Source: a virus. From it: DNA of 29,901 nucleotides. Below are positions 25,453 to 29,901 of this stretch, piece by piece (positions within the stretch are counted from its first letter, which is position 1; each line of letters begins with the position of its first letter). The DNA is taken from positions 1-29,901 of the IMG/VR virus record IMGVR_UViG_3300044684_000492; one strand, written 5' to 3'. Under the pieces are notes generated by a model. That model worked only from the letters and a program-made list of their open reading frames with translations. It did no database searches and was not told the DNA's origin. The position numbers and the translations under genes are program-made.

Positions 25453-27719
25453 TAGCGAATCAAGCGACCATAACCGAGCTGCGGTCCCACTCCGTACTTC
25501 TTTTGCGGAACCAGCGGCAGGTCAGTGAAGCTATGCGATACATTGCCGTACAACGGCGCACCGGTCTTAATCCCACCCCGGCGTGTGTTGTTCTGCACTC
25601 GCTCACGGCGCATCTCGCGCGCCTTGTTAATGAGCTGGTCGAGCGAGAACATCTCACCCTCATCACGGATGATCTGGCGATCGAGAATCTTCATCTGGTG
25701 TTCCAGACGCGCCATGATCCATTCATCCTCTTCACGCGAGAGCTGGATCATGAGCTGCTCCATCTTCTCACGCAGGTCATCTTGCTCTTTGCGGAACATC
25801 ACATCCCGTACATATTCGGCGCTGGCTTCCGTGGAAATACCTGCGCCAATGCGACGCTGATCGATGCCATAGAAGGCCAACTGCTTGCCCTTCGTGATGA
25901 GCCAGTTACAGAGCAACCAGCCAATGACCATGTCATCGTGACCCCCATCCGGGTGATCGATGCGGCCGTTCTTGTTGATGAGCTGCGTGATCTGGTCGAT
26001 AAGCGGTTTGTCGTAAACGAAGTTACAAGCCCGTTTGGCTGCGAGTTGCAGCGTCGTCGAGTAGAGTTCTGTACGCGAATTCTGACCCAGACCACCCGAG
26101 GTCGAGAAACCAAACGTCTTCTTGTGGCGCACGTAGATGTCTTGCGGACGACGCCCCATCGGTACCTGGATCTCTTTGAAGCGCTCCGGCACTTCATCGT
26201 ACTCCTGCACACAGCGGTTGTAAATCCGCTTGAACGGATCGATACCCTTCGGTGGCAGCATCAGCAAGAGGTAGTCCATCAACATCCCGCCAGTACTACG
26301 ACGCTCGATAATCATCGTCGTCGTGTCCCAGCGCGTCACCCACGAGCACGCCCAGTTACAGAACGTGATCAGGTTGGTTTCGTTGTACGTACCACCAGCG
26401 ACCACTTCCAGCGTTTCCACGTCCAGCAACACGAGCGAGATATCGTCGCCGCCGCTGGCTTCCGACGTATCCATCCCCACCACATAGCGACCGCTACGCA
26501 TGCGCGTTTCGATCTCATGCTCTTCGATGTACCAGCGGGTGATGTAGCCTTCGGGGCTGATCTCCGTGTATTTCACATCCTTCACGCTCTTGGAGATCGC
26601 GTTCAAGATCGAGATGGGAATCGGGTTGGTGAGCGAGCCCGAGGTCCACATGTTAAAGAAGTCTCGGTTTGCATCGTCCCCTGATGCGGTCGACTCTTCC
26701 AGCTTCTGGCGCAGCCACTCGTCGGTCTTACCGAGCTGTCGGTGGTTCAGCGTGATGTTCACCCGGTAGACGCCACCGCCCTTACCGCGACTGGCTTTCC
26801 GGATCATCGCTTCGAGTTCTTCACGATCTTTCGCATCGTAGAACTTCTCGGTCCACACCGCGGCTTCTTGCAAGAGACCGTAAATGAAGGAGCCGTCCTT
26901 ATCGTCGATCCGGCCAGCCGTTGTCGTGAAGATCGTCCCGTACGGCGCACCCGAAGCTTTCGCCCGGTCCACAGCTGCACCGGTTGCACCCAGTGCCGAA
27001 CCCACTGCGATCTTGACGTTCGGCTGGAATGGGCCTTCGTCGATGTGCATGATGGCAGAGGTCAAACCACGACCCAACTTGTAGGCACCCTTTTCCGACG
27101 CTTGCGGCACATGCGTCTTGTAGATGTTGCCCATCGAGTTGACCGTGATCGTCTCGGTGTTATTCGTGTCGACCTTCGGGTTACGCTGCACAAGACCCGG
27201 CGGCAGTTCATCGATACACTTCTTCAAGCGGTCGATGTTGGTCTTGCGCAGCGTCTCGTCCTTCGTTAACAGGTTGATTTCCGTTGAGCGACACATGAAG
27301 TTCAAGAGCAGCGTCATCAGTTCATCGGTGGAGAGTGACTTACCGGTCTGACGGATCTGGATGAGGAACGTCATCACGTGGTTAAAGAAGCACCAAAAGA
27401 GCGCCACGTTACCACGGTTACCTTCAAAGGGTACGGCCTGTCCACCCGACTGCGGCGGCACGCGCGCGACTTCACGCATGAAGTAGAACGGGTTGGTTGC
27501 GCACTCGATCGCAATCATCCCCAGTTCATGAAGGCTCAGGCTCGGATCAAACGGATCCATGCCTTGCAATGCCGGGTTCAAAAGGGCCAGCACAAACGCA
27601 TCGTTCTTCACGCCCATCTTGCGGTACAGACCGGCGAGGTGGACATAGCTGCGATTTGACGTCTTGGTGTCAATAATCGCATTCGGATATTTATACCAAT
27701 CTTCAGCAAAGAGAATCAT
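25452..27719 (-). CDS. terL: Terminase large subunit (packaging ATPase and nuclease)
   Basis: 755 residues from ATG 27719. ATPase: Walker A RQTGKS (residues 123-128), Walker B IMHIDE with Asp227-Glu228, and a coupling segment TTTAGR (265-270). Nuclease: RYVVGMDTSEASGGDD with Asp417, IIERRSTGG with Glu472, and GGHDDMVIGW with Asp595/596, the three acidic positions of the RNase H-like terminase fold. All catalytic parts are intact and in the usual order. The C-terminal 130 residues are charged and helical, typical of portal-contacting tails. The enzyme cuts concatemeric phage DNA and pumps it into the capsid. The ribosome binding site is weak. The gene lies downstream of two virion-type genes on the same strand and converges on 24985-25407. 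Confidence 0.95.
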   Translation of the reverse strand: MILFAEDWYKYPNAIIDTKTSNRSYVHLAGLYRKMGVKNDAFVLALLNPALQGMDPFDPSLSLHELGMIAIECATNPFYFMREVARVPPQSGGQAVPFEGNRGNVALFWCFFNHVMTFLIQIRQTGKSLSTDELMTLLLNFMCRSTEINLLTKDETLRKTNIDRLKKCIDELPPGLVQRNPKVDTNNTETITVNSMGNIYKTHVPQASEKGAYKLGRGLTSAIMHIDEGPFQPNVKIAVGSALGATGAAVDRAKASGAPYGTIFTTTAGRIDDKDGSFIYGLLQEAAVWTEKFYDAKDREELEAMIRKASRGKGGGVYRVNITLNHRQLGKTDEWLRQKLEESTASGDDANRDFFNMWTSGSLTNPIPISILNAISKSVKDVKYTEISPEGYITRWYIEEHEIETRMRSGRYVVGMDTSEASGGDDISLVLLDVETLEVVAGGTYNETNLITFCNWACSWVTRWDTTTMIIERRSTGGMLMDYLLLMLPPKGIDPFKRIYNRCVQEYDEVPERFKEIQVPMGRRPQDIYVRHKKTFGFSTSGGLGQNSRTELYSTTLQLAAKRACNFVYDKPLIDQITQLINKNGRIDHPDGGHDDMVIGWLLCNWLITKGKQLAFYGIDQRRIGAGISTEASAEYVRDVMFRKEQDDLREKMEQLMIQLSREEDEWIMARLEHQMKILDRQIIRDEGEMFSLDQLINKAREMRRERVQNNTRRGGIKTGAPLYGNVSHSFTDLPLVPQKKYGVGPQLGYGRLIR

Positions 27720-27760
27720 TTCTGATACCTGTTATCGTTCAATCCATCCATCGTCCAACC

Positions 27761-27780
27761 CGCCCTCCCAAAGGAAGGCG
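27761..27780 (-). terminator. 8-bp hairpin between virion gene and terminase
   Basis: Minus strand: CGCCTTCC-TTTG-GGAGGGCG with one U.G pair only possible in minus-strand RNA, 18 bases after the stop of the 27799 gene. There is no T-run and no TATG tail, so it may attenuate rather than stop transcription into the terminase gene. Confidence 0.4.
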
Positions 27781-27798
27781 AGTCAGACGCGAGACGGA

Positions 27799-29508
27799 TC
27801 AGTTCGTCATGTTGGTGATCTGAACGGGAACGCCGGCAACCGACAGTTCCAGATCGTTCGTGCTCGTTCGCAGGAAGAACGTCACGAAAAGGGTCGTCAC
27901 GCCCGAGAGCGAGACACCCGTGGAGAGGGTGCTGTTCCACTGCGAGAGCGGACACTCCATCTGCGTGCCATCGGGCAGCTGGATGGCGAAGTAGTTCGGC
28001 ACCGGGATCGCTGCTTCTTGATCCGGATCCGTGAGCGGCTGGGTGTTGTAGTACATGCCCTGCAGCCAAGCATCTTGGCTTGCGTAGGCACTGCCCAGAT
28101 TGATCGTCCACTGGTTGGCTTGGATCTCTTGGACGGCAGCCAAGGTACCCGGACCATACGGCGGTTGCTGACCCGGGGTGAATTGCACCTGCCACGGATT
28201 GACTTGGTCGCCACGCTGCAAGAGCGTGATACCAACCGTTTGCGTGAAGATGTAGTTCGTGAAGCTGCTATCCACGCTATTGAGCTGGAGCTCTGCCGTG
28301 ATGTTCTGCAGTGACCCGTAGACAAGCGGCTGGAAGGCCGGGCTCGTCGGGCTGAACGTCACCTTGCTTGTCACGTCCCAGAAATCGCTACGGTCCAGAT
28401 CGTACAAGTACCATTCCAGCCGGTAGCCCGAGATCGCGTTGATCCACACCGGGAACGCGTACAGCTTGAGCGTGTAAGCGCCGTCGTTGTTCGTCGTCAC
28501 GCAGGTGTAGATTTCCGTGATGAAGTTTTGGTTGCTCTGGTCATCGGCCTGATACACTGCCTCGTCCGGGGAGAGGTTGTATTTCAGAATCACCTTGAAC
28601 TGCTGACCGACGATCGAGGAGACAAACGAATCGAAGCCCAGGATCTGGAACTTCGTGCCATCGACCGGCAGCTCGATCGAGGAACCATCGCTGTAATTCA
28701 CGATACCCATCAAGTTCAACCCGCTCGTCAAAACGTTGACGGGGAACTGGATAAGATTGGGGTCCGTCTGCGAGAGGAACGGGCTCGAGAGCTGAATGCT
28801 CGTCACGTACTTCACGCCCGAATCCGCGCTGCGAATGAACTGCGTGTTCTCCACCAAGAGTTGCCGTTTGGAGACCACCGCGCCTTCAGCCGAGTACGCG
28901 ATGAGCGTGACTGGCGTGCCATCGGGCAGCTGCTGGTTCGTGTAGCACACGGGCACTGTCATGGCTTGACCGACCATACCGTTCGGGTACGTGACCTGCT
29001 GCGGCACCGTCGGAATCGCTTGACTGATGAGACGACCGCTCTGGTCGTAGAGCGCGCTCACGCAGTTGTTGTTGTTCGAGAAATCCGAACCCGTGAAGAT
29101 CTTCACCGCGACCACGTCCGGTCCCGGGAAGAAGCACGCTTGGTCAACCGCGAAGACGTACGGAATCACGCTCTGATCCAGGTACACACGGAACGTGTCG
29201 GCGAGCGTGCCAGGACCCACACCTTGGAGCAGATCGCCTGCGCTCATCACTGCATTCGGGGCCGTGGTGAGCGGCACGAGTGTCGGGATGTAAGTCGTCG
29301 GATCGACGGCCGTCACCCGGAACCAGTCATTGGCTCCGAGATTATCGACGACGTAGTCATTCACGCGAGGGATGAACATATTCAGGCCCGCTTGACCACG
29401 ATAGATCTCGTAGAGCGACCAGATATGGAACATCCCGTTGTTGATGGCGGACCCGAGGGTCGGCACGCCACCATCGGTGCCAGTCGGCAAATTCACCGTT
29501 GCTGTCAT
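27799..29508 (-). CDS. Probable virion structural protein, beta-rich
   Basis: 569 residues, ATG 29508 with GGAGCAGGAT upstream. Almost entirely strands and turns with very few Lys/Glu, many Asn, Gln, Thr, Tyr and Pro (VNLPTGTDGGVPTLGSAINN at the start; FPTSPAFQPLVYGS style loops; IPVPNYFAIQLPDGTQMECP near the end). Several similar blocks occur (two NYxDGxxxELP/QLPDGTxxE-like turns near residues 270 and 515), suggesting repeated beta-sandwich domains. Composition is that of a capsid-decoration, baseplate or tail protein. It sits upstream of the terminase and downstream of another structural-type gene. Structural role is inferred; the exact position in the virion is unknown. Confidence 0.85.
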   Translation of the reverse strand: MTATVNLPTGTDGGVPTLGSAINNGMFHIWSLYEIYRGQAGLNMFIPRVNDYVVDNLGANDWFRVTAVDPTTYIPTLVPLTTAPNAVMSAGDLLQGVGPGTLADTFRVYLDQSVIPYVFAVDQACFFPGPDVVAVKIFTGSDFSNNNNCVSALYDQSGRLISQAIPTVPQQVTYPNGMVGQAMTVPVCYTNQQLPDGTPVTLIAYSAEGAVVSKRQLLVENTQFIRSADSGVKYVTSIQLSSPFLSQTDPNLIQFPVNVLTSGLNLMGIVNYSDGSSIELPVDGTKFQILGFDSFVSSIVGQQFKVILKYNLSPDEAVYQADDQSNQNFITEIYTCVTTNNDGAYTLKLYAFPVWINAISGYRLEWYLYDLDRSDFWDVTSKVTFSPTSPAFQPLVYGSLQNITAELQLNSVDSSFTNYIFTQTVGITLLQRGDQVNPWQVQFTPGQQPPYGPGTLAAVQEIQANQWTINLGSAYASQDAWLQGMYYNTQPLTDPDQEAAIPVPNYFAIQLPDGTQMECPLSQWNSTLSTGVSLSGVTTLFVTFFLRTSTNDLELSVAGVPVQITNMTN

Positions 29509-29522
29509 TTATCCTGCTCCAG

Positions 29523-29901
29523 TTAAACGGAACCCACCGTGCCGCCTGTGCCTTGGGGAGCACCCAACGCCGAGATGGTCACGAGGCCAGTAAGACTAAC
29601 CAGCCCATTCGTGTACAAGCCCATCACCCGGTTCAGGAAATTAAAGCAGTACATGTTCAGGCTAATCGGCACATTCAAGTTGTGCGGACGAATCACCACA
29701 AAGCGCGAGTCCGGCTGGTTGGCCGTTTGCGTGGGATCGAACGCGAGGAGATACTCATACGGTTGGCAGATCGCGCGTACGGCCGCGTCGTTATAGAACG
29801 ACTTGAGCGGAGTCTGATCGATCGTGCCATTGACGAGATCGTAGATGATCTTGCACAAAAACGGACTGAAGATCTCGTAGCGGTTGCTGATGATGTCCGG
29901 C
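29523..29901 (-). CDS. Probable virion protein, N-terminus outside window
   Basis: The frame is open to the right edge, so at least 125 C-terminal residues are seen (starting PDIISNRYEIFSPFLCKIIY). An internal TTG at 29858 is not a convincing start. The segment is low in charge with Asn/Pro-rich strands (RFVVIRPHNLNVPISLNMYC) and a Gly/Thr tail (APQGTGGTVGSV). The stop is 14 bases before the ATG of the next virion-type gene. Same composition as that gene, so a structural role is likely; no family recognised. Confidence 0.75.
   Translation of the reverse strand, partial: PDIISNRYEIFSPFLCKIIYDLVNGTIDQTPLKSFYNDAAVRAICQPYEYLLAFDPTQTANQPDSRFVVIRPHNLNVPISLNMYCFNFLNRVMGLYTNGLVSLTGLVTISALGAPQGTGGTVGSV

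Noticed and set aside
1-29901. CRISPR array, insertion sequence or integrase
   Set aside because: No regularly spaced direct repeats, transposase motifs or terminal inverted repeats were seen.

Overview
The window is part of a jumbo bacteriophage genome of the phiKZ-like, nucleus-forming type (Chimalliviridae and relatives). Three genes carry this call. A tubulin/FtsZ-like GTPase of the PhuZ type lies at 16275-17270. A family B DNA polymerase fragment with the diverged motif B and the GDTDS motif C typical of these phages lies at 5689-7920. A large terminase with Walker A, Walker B and all nuclease acidic residues lies at 25452-27719. Dense overlapping genes (ATGA and TAATG junctions), a tRNA array and many unrecognisable small proteins fit a large lytic phage. 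The base composition is moderately GC-rich. An acyl carrier protein that looks like those of beta/gammaproteobacteria suggests a proteobacterial host, but the host cannot be fixed from this window.

Layout. Bases 1-5714 hold a partial virion-type gene, a tightly coupled minus-strand run of small unknown genes (two are paralogues; several end in a Trp-rich tail), one plus-strand gene at 3574-4674 and three very small membrane proteins. The polymerase follows (minus strand). Bases 8064-12804 hold a minus-strand run of unknown genes, of which six of the seven between 8852 and 12804 end in the same short beta-strand signature. Bases 12910-14047 hold seven good tRNA genes (Gln, Asp, Glu, Ser, Ile, Asn, Thr), one degenerate tRNA-like gene and one small CDS, all on the minus strand. 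A gene-free, hairpin-rich block of about 840 bases follows, then the acyl carrier protein, a histidine phosphatase, a possible 51-residue ORF, a second gene-free block of about 400 bases, and PhuZ.

Bases 17424-22126 hold one plus-strand gene followed by five minus-strand genes of unknown function. A 660-base gene-free divergent control region (22127-22786) separates these from a plus-strand run (22787-25407). The terminase and two virion-type genes (25452-29901) converge on that run from the minus strand.

The most interesting signal is a repeated terminator design. Five hairpins, in both orientations, are followed by a conserved tail with consensus YTTATGCCGT, usually without a U-run, and a sixth shares only TTTATG. 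Three of them are followed within 5-15 bases by a second shared element, AACTTWAC, 41-51 bases before a start codon. Together they look like a terminator-promoter module used by the phage transcription machinery. All functional names rest on motifs read by eye; most other genes are reported as unknown.
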